A stretch of 64,000 nt of DNA, from the NCBI GenBank assembly GCA_029990175.1, contig JARKIP010000051.1, forward strand, positions 1,752,501-1,816,500, in the 5' to 3' direction. Positions 10,254-23,030 of this stretch are shown here, piece after piece; the stretch's first letter is position 1, and each line of letters opens with the position of its first letter. This DNA is from Petunia secreta. Lineage: Eukaryota > Streptophyta > Magnoliopsida > Solanales > Solanaceae. A model generated the notes under the pieces. The model worked only from the letters and a program-made list of their open reading frames with translations, searched no databases and was not told where the DNA came from. A program made the position numbers and the translations under genes.

Positions 10254-13252
10254 TTGTCTGCAAACGTCCCTGATTTTTTGTTTTTGGTTGTTTTCTGAAG
10301 ATATTGGAGAAACACTTGTACTATTTATTTGTCAATCATTGGATAGTGAGGTTCTGAAAATAGAAGTGAATAAGTTTTCTTTGTTGTCGTTGTGCAATAT
10401 TTATCAACCCATTTAGTATTGTTGTTACATGTATATTGTTATGAACTCTACTATGGGTCTAAAGGTGCAATAGGATAGCAAGACATCCATTAATGGATTG
10501 GGGCTCGATATTAATATGAGGTTGAGTCTAAGTATTAGACAGCCTAACAAGAAATTTATTTGGGATCCTAGTTCACTGTTGAGTATTAAAAACAGCAGAA
10601 TATTAGCATAGAAGGATCAAAAGATGAGCTATGCAAAAGCAAATCTAACCTCTCCCTCCAATCTCTCTCTGTATCCTCACCCTCTATCTTTATACTTTAT
10701 TTCCAAGCCTTTATCTTAATTTCCATCTGATTTAGTTATTGTAATTGCAACTGTTATCTACTTAATTAAAATATTCATATTCTTATTTTATACTGGTCTA
10801 TGGGTACGTGCGTTGCACGTAAACTTGCACGTGAACCTTTTTTTAATAGGTGTAGTTAGTATGAATATAAATAGATCTGACTAAAATAAAGCCTAAACTT
10901 TGAACTAATCGTTTTTTTTTTATTGAATTTAACAAAGCATCATGTTCGAGCTAATTATCTTAGTGAGGTTTACCTGCATGCAATAACAAGATTCTAGTGA
11001 ACCAATTACTTAGTCAATTTTAAAAGAAATAAGGTTTTTAGACTCCAAAAATATTTTATGAAAACCCACAATCTACCCCAATCTTACAATTTCATGTTTA
11101 ATTTTTTTATGAAGCGGGCGTCTGAATTAGACTACAATTCAATGATTTAAGATTTTCTATTTTATTACGGAGTGTGAAGTATCCAATTCTTCCACTGCTT
11201 TATCTCGAAAGTTTGGACTTTGAAGTCCTCCTGAAGAATAATGATGAAGCTCTAAATGTTGTAACCATTTATACTAGTATAACACCCGCGCGATGCGCGG
11301 TCCATATTAAAAAAAATTAACTATATTATCCTATGAGTAAGGGTTCGCTGTAGCTTTATTTGTCATTTGTTCAATTAAGTTAAGGTATACTGTTTTGCTT
11401 GATTAGCTTTAGTGCAAATTTGCAAATTATGTTTCAAGTTTAAAATATTAGGAAAATGCATGAATTTAGCAATGTAGAGAGCTGAGCACACTCGATCCAA
11501 CCAAGAATTTATAAACAAAATCAATTTAGCTAAAGTTTCATCTATTAGCATAATAAGGTTTATTGTTATTTACATTAAAAAAAAAAAAGAGTTCCAGTTC
11601 TTTTTCTTCCCTAAAGTAGTCAAACACGGTATAATTACCCTTTCTAATTCAAAGAACGTGATAAGGAAATCAAGTGCGAAAATAATAGGTAACTTTAGAG
11701 ATTGAGTTATACTTTAATTAAAAGTTCTACTTAATTCCACTCTAGAATTTTATCAATTATGATAGATTTTATACAGTTATATTGTTGAAGACGTAGACAA
11801 TTCAAGAATAGTAAAATTTACTGCTTCTTTGCTACTGTCTTAAATTATTAAATTTGTAGTTCAGAGGAATAAACCCTTCTTAATAGATTTTCTATGGAAC
11901 ACCTTCCACATATATACATTTTTTTTTGTAATGTTACATCTGCTTTTCATAGTTCTACTACTGTATATTATTCTAGTCAAAATCCATAATAGCTTAAATT
12001 TTTACTTGTATACATAAAGAGATTGAATCTATCATTTTTAATTAACATAATCCAAAACTATAATATTACAGTATTTCGCAATATGCATACATAATTGTGA
12101 AATATCTTCCTTGAGCTCAATAGATCATATCGTTTTAACCCAAAACTATCATTTTATTTCTAAATATATGTGAGAATAGGAAACACTTTACACAGAAAGA
12201 CATGAAACTAAAGAAATTTTATCATCAGTAATCAACAACAAAGCCATTAGCAATAAGTAAGGTCCATCTTCTTGGTTCCATGGTGTTTGGTGTTAACTCA
12301 TCATGTCTCTTAGCTTGCTTGAGTACCACCATTCATCATTGGTACCTTTCTTTCTTGTATCAATCATATACACCATATAAATTTTCAACAATTATTTTCT
12401 ATTGATAAAAGAACACGATTCTAATAAAGAATATGAGATAGAAAGGAAAAAATACATACCTGTTGAATATAATGTGCTCATATTTATGGTCGTAGTTCAT
12501 AAAAGTAAAGTTGAGCTTTGTTTTGTCAGACACATTACAATCATAAGTGCCAAATAGCATATACCCTAATATTTCTCCAGAAGAAAACAAACACTTTCAA
12601 CTTATATTTAGACAATGATATCATCAAATTGAAAACCAATTAACTCTAGGTGTCTCCTCACCCTATCATAGCAAAAGAAAGCACATCAGAGATAAACTCT
12701 GTAATCTCCCTAAATAGTAGTGATTGTTGTATCATTTAATAATTTTTTTTTTGTTTAACTGAAAGATGAAAGAACATAAATTAAAGATAAAAGGTGTGAC
12801 AAATGGTTAATATGCCGAAGTAGATATATATTAGTTAATGATACAAATATCCTGACATATAAAATGACCTAAAACAAATATTTATTTTAGATCTTCTTCT
12901 TAAACAAATATTTATTTAATAACGGACTGAAAACAGTATAACACAATTTATAAATGAAAAAAATAATAGAATCTTTACTCTCCCATTCTAATCCATTTTA
13001 GAATAGTAGCTGTCGGTATTAATTGAAAAAAAAAAATTCTAAGTATAGACTCCAACCCACAGAAATATAATGTATTGCAAAAGAATTGTTACTAAGTTTC
13101 ACCGCACAGTAACTCAATCAGCAATTGAGTTTTTTGAATGGCAATAAAATAATCATTATAGGACTTTTATTTCGTACATTTTACACTGTCACATATAGGC
13201 ATACACTAAAACACCAAAATTATTCATCAGCAGATACATCACATAATTAATA
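10254..13252. other. Intergenic AT-rich DNA with degenerate repeat ends
   Basis: No convincing gene. Two similar motifs, TATACTGGTCTATGGGTACG (from about 10792) and TATACTAGTATAACACCCGC (from about 11273), lie ~480 bp apart in the same orientation, each followed by a short GC-rich palindrome-like run (CGTGCGTTGCACG; CGCGCGATGCGCGG). They look like ends of an old repeat family, but I cannot assign it. Confidence 0.4.
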
Positions 13253-13480
13253 CTCCATCCGTTTCAAAAAGGATGAACCTATTTCCTTTTTAGTCTGTTT
13301 AAAAAAGAATGACCTCTTTCTAAATTTGGAAAGAAATTTTTACTTTTACTCATCCCTAGATGATTTGTAGCCATACAAATATCTATTACTTATTTTAGAC
13401 CACAAGTTTCAAAAGTCTTACCTTCTTTATTAAACTCCGTGCAAAGTCAAATGGGTTCATCTAAAGTGGAATGGAGGGAG
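13253..13480. mobile_element. Stowaway-type MITE, 228 bp
   Basis: Terminal inverted repeats CTCCATCCGTTTCA... and ...TGGAATGGAGGGAG match the Stowaway (Tc1/mariner) consensus and are flanked by TA on both sides (13251-13252 and 13481-13482). The halves are imperfect inverted copies (AAAAGGATGAACCTATTT against AAATGGGTTCATC). Non-coding. Confidence 0.88.
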
Positions 13481-13482
13481 TA

Positions 13483-14658
13483 TAGTACATGTTCAAAGTC
13501 ACAGAATTATATCAACGTCTAATACTGATTGTCGGAAACAGTGATATTGATATTTTTATCAGTAGTTGGATAAAGGATTAGTCTTCAACAATGATCTAAA
13601 TGACTATACTCTTCATGTTAATCTTCTTCACCAAGCACACAACTTGCATCATTTCGGCGATAACAGAAACACATCTTGCAATCTGTGACCATTTACTAAT
13701 TAGCGACTGTCAAACATTAACTATGCTCACAATACTCTCCTAGTACAAAAGGTACAACATAACTGAGTATGCTGCATAAAATTACTTTTATAGAGATAGT
13801 AACAAAGAATATTAGAATTCACCGTATGAAAGAGATAATGATCAACTTTGTAAATATGAATTGTTTATGGAAAACAATTCATAAAGAGGTGTTTGATAGT
13901 CATAGTAACAAAACTTTACCCCCATTAGCCATTCTATTGATAGATCAACCATGATTGTTTCAGTCTATAACAAATAAGGAATAAATGACGAAAGTTTAGT
14001 TTTTGAGCCACATACACAATATTAGCACTCAAGAGCTGCAACAGAAGAAGGGATGCTATATTTGGATGTCAGATCCTTAATAAAGTAATTGACAAAGTGA
14101 AATTGTTATATATAAAAAGGATGGATAAGTTCAGATTAAGAGTTCGAGAATGATCAAGATAAGAATAGCATTTTTTTTTTCAATTCAAAAGATTAGATAA
14201 AATATGAGTTATTTTGTTCCTCCCGCGTGGCTAAAATATGGAGTTTAGGTAATAACCCACGTTCTTATCAAACAACTATCCATGTTCTTAGCCGTTGCCA
14301 CCTTTCTTATATTTCTGCACCACAAAGATAGGATATAACTGCATTGTTCTGATATTTCTTAAAACTAATAATTTGTTACACCTTTAATACATATTGTAGG
14401 TTTGTCGAAAACTTCATCGTGATGTGCTAGTTATCTTTTTAAATTTTCAAATTTAAAAGATTAAAGCTATCTTTCAAATTTAAAAGTTTAGAGTTATATT
14501 TCCACTTTTTTTGTAAGATCTTCCAAATATTTAGTAATTTAGAAAAAGTACATAGAATCCCTTAAAAATCTGAAGCTTAAGATAACAAACCAAGCTAAAT
14601 ATTTTAATAGGATGTGACCAAGTTACTTACTTGAAATTCGTAATCAAACCGATTCGTT
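13483..14658. other. AT-rich intergenic DNA, no gene seen
   Basis: Nothing with coding or structural-RNA character was recognised. Confidence 0.5.
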
Positions 14659-17600
14659 GATGTAATCACCTAATTTTGGCACGAATACGGATAAAAATTG
14701 CTTAAAATAGCCGTGTTAGATTCTTAGGATGTTGGTCGAATTTTTTCTTAAATTTTTTAGTCTTTTGTTTTAACTAAATTTGTCAGTAATCGTGGAAGAA
14801 AATATAAAAAAAAATTATTATTACGTGCGTAATTGTAATTCTATGTTTAATTGTAATGATAGTGTAGATTATGTGATTTTTATGTTGATTAATTTAGTGT
14901 GTAGTGCCCTTTAACTGGTCATTTGTAAAAAATTTTAGCCCACTCTTTAACCCATTAGCCCACCCCCATTACCCAAGCCCACACCACACACATATATACA
15001 CAAAAACCTCATTTCACTCCCCCACACCCGTTAGTTGATTGGAGCTGGCCAAACCCTGGCCGAATTTCCCACCCCCCGCCGGAATTCGCCTCCCACGGCG
15101 GAGCCACCACTGCTCCGCCGCCAGCCACCACCTTCGGTGGCCGGGAAATTTACCAAAATATATCATTGGAAAGACCTTGACCCCCTGGTTTCATTTCCAC
15201 AACTATTTACTCCAAATTCCAAGCCGTTTCGCGTAGATCGGAGGTCAATGTCCGGTCAAACTTCAACTCCGGTGCGTTTTTTTAGTTTTTTCTCTATTTC
15301 TTTCCCTTCCCCTTACCCTTCCCATACCCCATTTCCTGATATCCCTTTTCTCCCTTGCCCGTTTTCTTCACCCATTTCTGCTTTTTTCATTTTTTCTTCT
15401 TCTCATTTCTTTTTTCTTTTTTCGTTTTGTTTGGGCGCTGCTTTGTCTTTTGGAGGGCTGTGATGAGGATGATTTGAGGGGGGCTGTTACGATTTGTTTT
15501 AGGACTGTGATGTTAATTTTTTGATGTTGAGGCAGTGATACCGGGGAGACGGTTTCGAGACTGTTTTAGTGAGCGAGGGTGAGGCTGTGATTGTTTTGGC
15601 CGTGTGTTTGGGTGCTTATTTTGTTGACGTTTGGTTAGGCTGTGATGATGTTATTTTGGGGGCAAAACAGTGAGGTCCGGAGGGGCTATTGGTGGCGACA
15701 AACTGGAACGGAGGCAGTGGCGCGAGCGACACATATAGCGACAACAGGGGCTGTTTATGGTATCATTTAGGGTGTGGTGTTTGATTAGGCAGTGTGGCGT
15801 GGTGGAATGAGGCAGTGGGAGTCGAAGCGGAGCAGCGACAGTGGCATTGATGGCATAAACTGAAGCGAGACAGCAGCTGTGACCACTTGCTTTAACCGGT
15901 TAGGCAAAAATGTTAACCCCTTTTCCTTTCCTTTCATGGGTATTTTAGGTTGTGTCTAGTGATAAAATAGTAGTGTTTAGTTATAGAAAATGTGTACAAA
16001 CTATTTTAGCAATAAAATCAATGTTTCATTAGTCATTGAAATCTCTGTTTATGTAGTAATCTGTAGAATGTCATTTGGAGCAACTCTCTCATGTTTATCC
16101 ATGAATCATGCATAAAAAATATATATTGTTGCTGCCTTATTCATTGGAGTTCGACGTGTGTGTACCTGTCGTTTTGCTGCTTTACTCTCGTTGTTAATAA
16201 ACTCTGTCGGTATGTTAAACTTTCCACTAGTTGAATGAGTTGTAGATGATGTTGCCTGGGCTGTTTTATTATGGTAAGTAAGTCCGAATCAGTATTTTCA
16301 AGCATGATTTTGCATAATTTCGTTCTTATGTCATTGTTTGTTTTAGGGTATTGGTTTGAACACATAGTCTGGACTTGGTAACTTAGAATTATAATGCTTT
16401 AAAAACACCTTTGCTTAGCTTTGAGTCTAGTAGATGGGATCTGAGAGTTCAAGTAGTCATTGTTTGGCAACTTTGGACTCAATTGAGTTGGAACTTAACC
16501 ATGGAATGAGTTTTGCTAGTTTAGTTTTGTCTGCTCTTGTTTTAGACTAAGTTTTGGTTTCGTTTGGTCATAACTTAGGATCTGGTTACTTTGAGTTTAG
16601 TTTTAAATTAGTTTGGGGCTGATTTAGTTTGTTTGGTTGAGTCCTAGTCCTTCTAGTTAGTGTAATGAGTATTGGGGGTCCTTTAAAAGGACCCTACTTG
16701 TATTATTTCAGCTTTAGGACTGTTTTGGCTGCTGAAATAGTCATTTTTCAGCTGCTCTACTATGCTGAAAATAGCCAAAAAATATTCAAGTGTAGGGGTG
16801 TGGGCTTGTACTTTTGTACAAGTCCATACTCCACCTTTTGACCTTGAATTTCAGCTATAAAGAGGGTCATTTACTCCTCTTTAAAGACATGAACAACCAG
16901 CTGAAACAAGGTTGAAAATAGAGAGCAAAACACTTTAAAAAAAATAGTAAGTTTGAAGAAAAGATTTAGAACCAAAAGCCTTTATACTAAGGGTCTTTTA
17001 GGGGTATAAATCTACTAGTTTTAAGGGTTAAATAGAGGTAAAAAGGGCTATCTTAATGGCTGATTCTTTGGAGTATAAGTTGCTGCTTTGGGCTTTTGTT
17101 TTTGCTATCTCATTTGCTTCCTAGCTTGGGAATTTCTACACAAGGTAAATACTTTCTTAACCTTGTATTTATTTTGAGTCATTTGATCATGAAAATGATA
17201 TGAATTAGAATGTTTAAAGGTCTCAATCTTGTATCTTGTATGTATATTTTTTTTGCTAATTTAGTTTTAAACTGACTTTTGTTAAAAGTGGGAAAACAAA
17301 AGAAATATATAGGGTATTTTTTTGCGTATCCACTTTTGAGCTACTTATGTGGGTAGGAATATGCAAACCAAGGCCTTTAAACATGATTCGGTGGACTATT
17401 TTCTTACTATGGCCAGATTGTCTAAAAAATATTAAAACATGACAGATTTGATAGAAATGACATAAATAGGACATGTAGTGCAATTGTCCAAGTTTGAATA
17501 ATTTCAGTATGTGTGGGATAGGCAAATGTAGGACTAATCTTGACAAGTAAATGAAAAGAGGAATAATTGTGCAAATTTTTGGAGGCCAATAAAGCAAAAG

Positions 17601-18480
17601 CCCAATTCTGAAAATGACGTAGATGTTGTTGAAACATTAAATTTCCTTGATAAACAGCCACCATTTTGACAAATCAGCCATGGTTGAGATAACATATTAT
17701 ATATATACATAAAATATTATGGTTTCTTTTTGCAAAAAATACCTTAAAGCAGCCTATCTCCGCAAAATAATTCGGCCCATATTAGTTAAAATGACATCAA
17801 TTGTACAAGTTTTCTTTTGCATAAACAGCCCATAAGGCAGCTTTTATTTAATAAAACGGCCATTATTTAGATAAATAGTCATATTTTGGCTTCCCTGTTG
17901 TTAAACTTTTAACCCAAATGTTACTATTTAATATTTAATACGATTAGGCAAATCAATAGGTACGATAAGACCTCCATTCGATTTAAGCATAACGATAAGT
18001 GTGATTTGTGGTCCGCTTATTAGGCGAGAAAAAGCAAAATAAACCAAACTCTAAATTATTTATTTTTTGAAGTTAATTAAATTCTTTCAAATACGTCCAG
18101 TCCTCCGTGAGGTTGGATAGGAGTGACGCTTTAAGATTTTCTGCATCAAAGTAGAAGTTCAAATTAACGGCATTAATATAACAACCATATTTTAATAAAT
18201 TAAAATTGCGACAATAAAGCAACTGTGTTTAGCACAAGACTCGAGGGTGCCTAATACCTTCCCGAGAGTCAACTGAGAACCTTACCCGAATCTCCAACGC
18301 AGACCATTAGACGAGTCATAGGTGTTCCAAGGTACCTTTTGGTGACTTGGCACACCTTAAACTATGTCAAGTGGCGACTCCGAGTTTTTTCTAAAAATAA
18401 TTTTGTACCTTCTTGAACACCAGTCACGAGCCTTTAAATAATAAACGCACCACAGTTAATATAATTTTTAGTGTGTGACA
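14659..18480 (+). repeat. Probable 5' LTR of an Ogre/Tat-type gypsy element (start tentative)
   Basis: The right end is set by GTGTGTGACA directly followed by a Tat/Ogre-type primer-binding site at 18484. The interior shows traits of these long LTRs: an AT-rich start (TGATGTAATCACCTAATTTT at 14659), TATA-like ATATATACAC near 14990, a pyrimidine-rich leader to ~15430, a second TATAAAGA near 16855, and a terminal part containing AAGTGGCGACTCCGAG (18370-18385), a motif with a counterpart near the end of the nested element's LTR (35122-35133). The left edge is a guess because no second LTR copy lies in the window. Frames inside it (such as 15035-15463) are proline/serine-rich leader artefacts. 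Confidence 0.5.
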
Positions 18481-18483
18481 GCT

Positions 18484-18501
18484 TGGCGACTCCGCTAGGA
18501 A
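18484..18501 (+). other. Primer-binding site, Tat/Ogre type
   Basis: TGGCGACTCCGCTAGGAA lies three bases after the inferred LTR end. It is a close variant of TGGCGACTCCGCTGGGGA, the tRNA-primer site I associate with Tat/Ogre gypsy elements. It fixes the plus-strand orientation of this element. Confidence 0.7.
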
Positions 18502-19524
18502 AATTTGTGAAAACTAGAATCTCCGGCTTTGATAAAATTGTCGCATGTTTTAATTTATTAAATATTTGGTTGTTATATTCTTGCCGTTATCACATGAAAA
18601 GTTGAATGTTACTGTTTTGATTTTATTTGAATTGTAAATATACACAATTGTCTTCTCTCGTACACATCTGAGTCTTCTGGAACACTGCACACATGCACGC
18701 CAGTTTCGCTTTGTCGGCTGGAATTTTCTGTCGTGCCTTCGGGCACAAAAATTTAACCCTGTTTTAGGAGGAGGTGCGTTGGGTTAGGCCGTTAGACGTT
18801 GTCGACCGGTACCCCTGAGGCAATTCCAAATGGCTGAATCATTAGATCATGAACCTATTGAGTCACCTAGAGTTTGACCCGCTCCAATTTTGGCTGAATT
18901 ATCTACATCTCATTGGATTTAGTGAGGTACGATACCCCCAAATACTGTGCCTGTCTAGGCAGACTCCTTCTGTTCAAGCGGGCCTTCAGGGCCCAAGCAT
19001 GTTATATGTTGCATTTAGAAAGGCGTTAGGCTGACCGTTATTCGAGGAAAGCGGACTTATTTGAAAAAAAAATAAAAAAAAAAAGACAAAAGAAAAGAAA
19101 ATGAGGGAAAAGGAGATTGTTTTTAAGAGGGGCAATTTCAGATTTTTTCAGAAAAATTTAGCAATTGTTTTATTTTGTCACCCTTTCATTGACAAATTTT
19201 TTGAGTCAATTTCTCATGACGTAATAATGACCAAGTTCATGTAAATTGAATGCCGATTTTTGTATCATTGTCATAGCCAATTTTTTTAACTTTAAAAAAA
19301 AAAAAGAGAGAGAGAGTATCGGCAAGTATATTTAGTGTCGTTATAACGGCAAATTTTTCAAAAAAAATGAATTAATTTTTTTTTATTATTATTGTCTGGG
19401 CTAGTCAATTGTGTAAATATTTTTATTGGGTTTGGCCCGCCCCTTTTCAAATTATTCTACAATTTGTCCAAGTTTGCATAGTCCTAATTTTATTTTTATT
19501 TTTTTTTAAAAAAAAATAGGTGGC
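18502..19524. other. Untranslated leader of the Ogre-type element
   Basis: A long AT-rich leader between the primer-binding site and ORF1, with A-rich and T-rich tracts; no gene recognised. Long leaders are usual for Ogre elements. Confidence 0.5.
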
Positions 19525-21378
19525 ATGGCTGCATCGTCGTCTAGAGTAGAGAAGAGGAAATTTCCCAAGGGTTCTACGCCACCAGCCATTAGGATGGTTG
19601 ACGAGGCACCTCTCGATTTGAGGAACTGGTGGTATAATATGAGCGATGCAAACCGGGTGAATGTCAATGGTAGGATGTGTGAGATGTCGCATCTTTTGAG
19701 ACCCGAATTTCCCCCGCGCCGGGAACTAATTAATGTCTTGATTCAGCGTTGGGAGCCGTCTCAAAATACCTTTGTATTCCATGGTTTCGAGATGACCGCT
19801 ACATTAGAGGAGATTGCAGGATTAATTAAGAAAGAGTTGGGCAAGCAGTGCATAGTGCCTCAATTTGTACGTAGGGAGGAGTTCTTGACATACATGCATC
19901 TGCGCCAGGATACACAGATTGATGTATCGTCAGGATTTATCAGTTTGGACTATCTTTTTGCTCGTTATGGGAAGGCTGACGGTTACACGACATATCTACC
20001 AGAATTCGACCTCAAATGGGGGCATAAGGAGTGGCTTACATTCAGGGCAAATGCATTTGTTCTCGCTTTCTTAGGTACTATGGTCTTTCCGTCGGAAAAT
20101 GGACAAATATCTATCCATCTCAGCTGGGTGATGAAATCTTTATTTGGAGGACTGAGAGATGTCACTATTGTGCCCATGATCCTGGGTAGTATCTACCGTG
20201 CTTTGACCCGATGCAAAGAGAGAAAATACTGATTTTTCGAGGGTTGAAACCTAATGTTGCAAGTTTGGTTCATCGAGTACTTACTGGGGCGTTCTGACCC
20301 TGCACTACTCCCCGATGCGCCCAAATGTCATTTGGGCACCCATCACTGGCGCATTAGAGATGTTGTCTTACCGGTGAGTGTAGATGATTGGACACAGTAT
20401 GTGGAGGCGCTTACTTCAGAGAGCATCCGGTGGCAGGTTAGCTGGTTACCTTCGGGAGAGGTAGTTTATGGTTGTGTCGATTATGATAGCAGGAACCATC
20501 CATTTCTTGTACTTTTTGATCATAGAGGTACTGAGCCTTATTGCCCTACACGTGTGCTGCGACAGTTGGGGCGTGTTCAGGATGTCCCAAAGGTTGAGGA
20601 CGTGAGTAGGTACTCCTTCGAGCCTATTACTTTTGAGTTCCCTGAAGCTAGGCAGTGGTGCGATCTCTGGAAGAATATGAAGAGTATGCCCCGTACCACA
20701 CAGATCTCGGATCGATACAGGGGAATGGTCACCCCTGAGTATGTTTTCTGGTATGGTCAGCAACATGTTTTTGTAGCCCTGCCTACAAAGCCAATCAAAG
20801 GACACTATGATGAGGAGTGCAAGATAGAGGTGAGGATGGCGATGCACAGAGTAGATGTTGAGAAGGAGTACTCGGCTTTGGTCCATCGTCTCCGCGCGGA
20901 GAGGGATGCCGCTCGAGCCGCCCAGTTTGAGAGTGAGGGTTTGTCACATCAGCACCTAGATACAGTCAGACGACTCCGTGAATTGCACTCTGAGGCATTG
21001 GCAGCGAGGGATACCGATAGGGCAGCTTTAGCTGAGAGCAGGAGAAGGTATGCCATGGATGCTCGAGCTCGACTTGACAGGGCATTGGAGCAGGGAGAGC
21101 AGCTTAGAGGTCTAGCACAGGACCGACTTGGGGATATACAGGCTTCAGGACAGACGATCAGTGTAGCTTATCGGCAGGTTTATGACTCTGCTATGTATGT
21201 TGCACAGGCTATCGGTGACTGTAGGAGACTGCCCGCGGAGGACCTTCTTCCACACGTGCTTCCCTTCGTCACCAGAGTTGCGGCAGATCTGGATGGATTG
21301 CGTCGCACCTTGGTGGAAGGTCCACCAGTAGATCCCGAGGAACCACCCCAGGAGGACCCCGAGGAGGATCTTGACTAG
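19525..21378 (+). pseudogene. ORF1 of an Ogre/Tat-type element: plant-mobile-domain-like protein with coiled coil, two internal stops
   Basis: One reading frame of 617 codons, interrupted only by TGA at 20230-20232 and 20245-20247, five codons apart. The N-terminal half (RNWWYNMSDANR, FVFHGFEMTATLEEIAGLI, HKEWLTFRANAFVLAFLGTM) has the pattern of the plant mobile domain / DUF7745-like proteins seen in plant retroelements. After the stops come a tryptophan-rich segment, then from about residue 440 a long Arg/Glu/Ala coiled coil (HRLRAERDAARAA, YAMDARARLDRALEQGEQLR), and an acidic-proline tail. It sits between a Tat-type primer-binding site and the position where gag should begin, which is where Ogre elements carry ORF1. 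The function of such ORFs is unknown. Domain naming is from memory; the coiled coil and stops are seen directly. Confidence 0.65.
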
Positions 21379-22079
21379 CCATTTGAGTTAGATCCAGAGG
21401 AGCCAGCTGAGGCAGAGCCCAGGATGCCTTAGCAGATATATATGGAACGAGATGATGCAGCTAATTGTCTTTTGTCACTCACTTAGCATCTTGGACATGT
21501 TGTAGTTTTCATTATGTATTAGTATTTTTATTTCGAACATTTGTCTTGTTTGTTTGTTTTAATTTTTAGGAATACTACTATTGCCCCCATGTTGTCGGAG
21601 GGCCGACTATTGTAGTATTGTACCATTTCGGCATTTATGAAAGGGAAATCAGAAAATCCAAAATTGTGTTTCTTTATTTTCTTTAATGCACTTTTATTCT
21701 GATTTTGGACCCCTCTTACATTTGAAAAAAATAATAATGAAATGATGAAATAATGAAAAAGAGATAAAAAAGGAGAAAAAAAAATGGAAGGACAAAAAAA
21801 AAAAAAAAAAGAGAGAGAAGAAGAAAAAGAAAAAATAAGTATCTGCTTTGTCTTGATTCGGGATGAGGCATAACGACCTTAGGCTTGTAGGCACGCTTTG
21901 CTCATAAAATATGGTGTTTCCTAACTTGTTTTGCTTGCATACAAGACTAGATTACCAGTGATTTGGTGCAACGCTCTGGCATTACCCCACTCTTACACAA
22001 CTAACTTAAAGAGACTTGAAATTCCACTTGGTAACATGGCCACTGAAGGAGACAAATCTGATGCCGGTTCCGAAGAAAA
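21379..22079. other. Spacer after ORF1, possibly ending in the first codons of gag
   Basis: Contains a purine tract (21727-21835) and a short open start at 22036 (MATEGDKSDAGSEE) that is cut at 22080 by the copia LTR. It may be the beginning of the Ogre element's gag; too short to identify. Confidence 0.35.
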
Positions 22080-22975
22080 TGTTGAGAGCTGGTTTTGAAG
22101 TATGACAAACGAGAAGGACTCCGAGGTTCTCACTAAGGACCTAGTCCTTAGAATGAAGGGCACAGGTGATCGAAAAGATTACGGGTTGCAAATCCCTGCG
22201 GAACTAGGAGTAGTGGCGCGTGACTGAATATGCATCCTAGTCAGACTAAAAGAAGCTGTGTCCAGGCTGCGTCTGCAAAGTGTGAAAAGGAGTTGGACTT
22301 CAACAAGGAAAGGAGTTACTGGGAATCCTGACTTGCCTTAATTAAAAGGATTCCTTGTAGAACTCTACTAGGGTTTCAAGACCCATATATATGCAAGTAA
22401 TAGAGGCATCCGAAATCAGTTATTCACAAACAGAGAGTTGAGAGCATACAAAGGCGATCTAGCATCTTTCTACGTGAGTAAACTGAGCAAGAAAACTTGA
22501 GTGCAAGCAGTGTATCGAGTCTAGATTTTCTGTCTAGGTTCGTCAAGTTGCAAGTTGTCTTTAATTAGAGCTTTCATAGTTTTACCTATTGGCTTATTCA
22601 GAAGCGCATGTATTAGGTGAACTTTTGTGTAATTACTGAGAAGCTAGAGTTTATCTTTGAGTAGTAATCAGGGTCTAGAGTGTAGCCCTTGGTTACAGAG
22701 TTTGTAATCAGAAACGTTGCTCTTGTGTTAGTGGATTCAGTGCTAAAATCTCAGAGTGTGGGTCGTGGTTTTTTCTCCCTTGAGCAAGGAGTTTTTCCAC
22801 GTAAAAATCCTGTGTTCTTGTGTGTATGTTTTGTATGGTTTAGTGTTCCAGGCAGAAGAAGAGATATTCTGAGGACTAGGTTCTTCTCTAGGAGAACAAA
22901 GTTCTTGTAACGAAAATCGGAGGACACTATTCAACCCCCCTTCTATTGTCTTAAGGAGGTGCATTAAGCGTAACA
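22080..22975 (+). repeat. 5' LTR of the copia element
   Basis: Starts TGTTGAGAGCTGG and ends AAGCGTAACA, the TG...CA form. Nearly the same sequence recurs at 31733-32593 plus 43494-43534. Directly followed by the primer-binding site. Confidence 0.95.
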
Positions 22976-22977
22976 AG

Positions 22978-22989
22978 TGGTATCAGAGC
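22978..22989 (+). other. Primer-binding site complementary to initiator tRNA-Met
   Basis: TGGTATCAGAGC two bases after the LTR end is the standard copia primer site for initiator tRNA-Met. Confidence 0.95.
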
Positions 22990-23030
22990 AGGTCTTCTTG
23001 TAAGAGGTTAACACCTTAAGAAGGATCAAA

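Noticed and set aside
10792..11310. A complete transposon between the two TATACT-GCGC motifs
   Set aside because: The two motifs are in direct, not inverted, orientation and no target duplication was found; boundaries could not be supported.
15035..15463. 142-codon proline/serine/phenylalanine-rich frame as a gene
   Set aside because: It lies just after a TATA-like site in a presumed LTR leader, is low-complexity, and overlaps another equally open frame.
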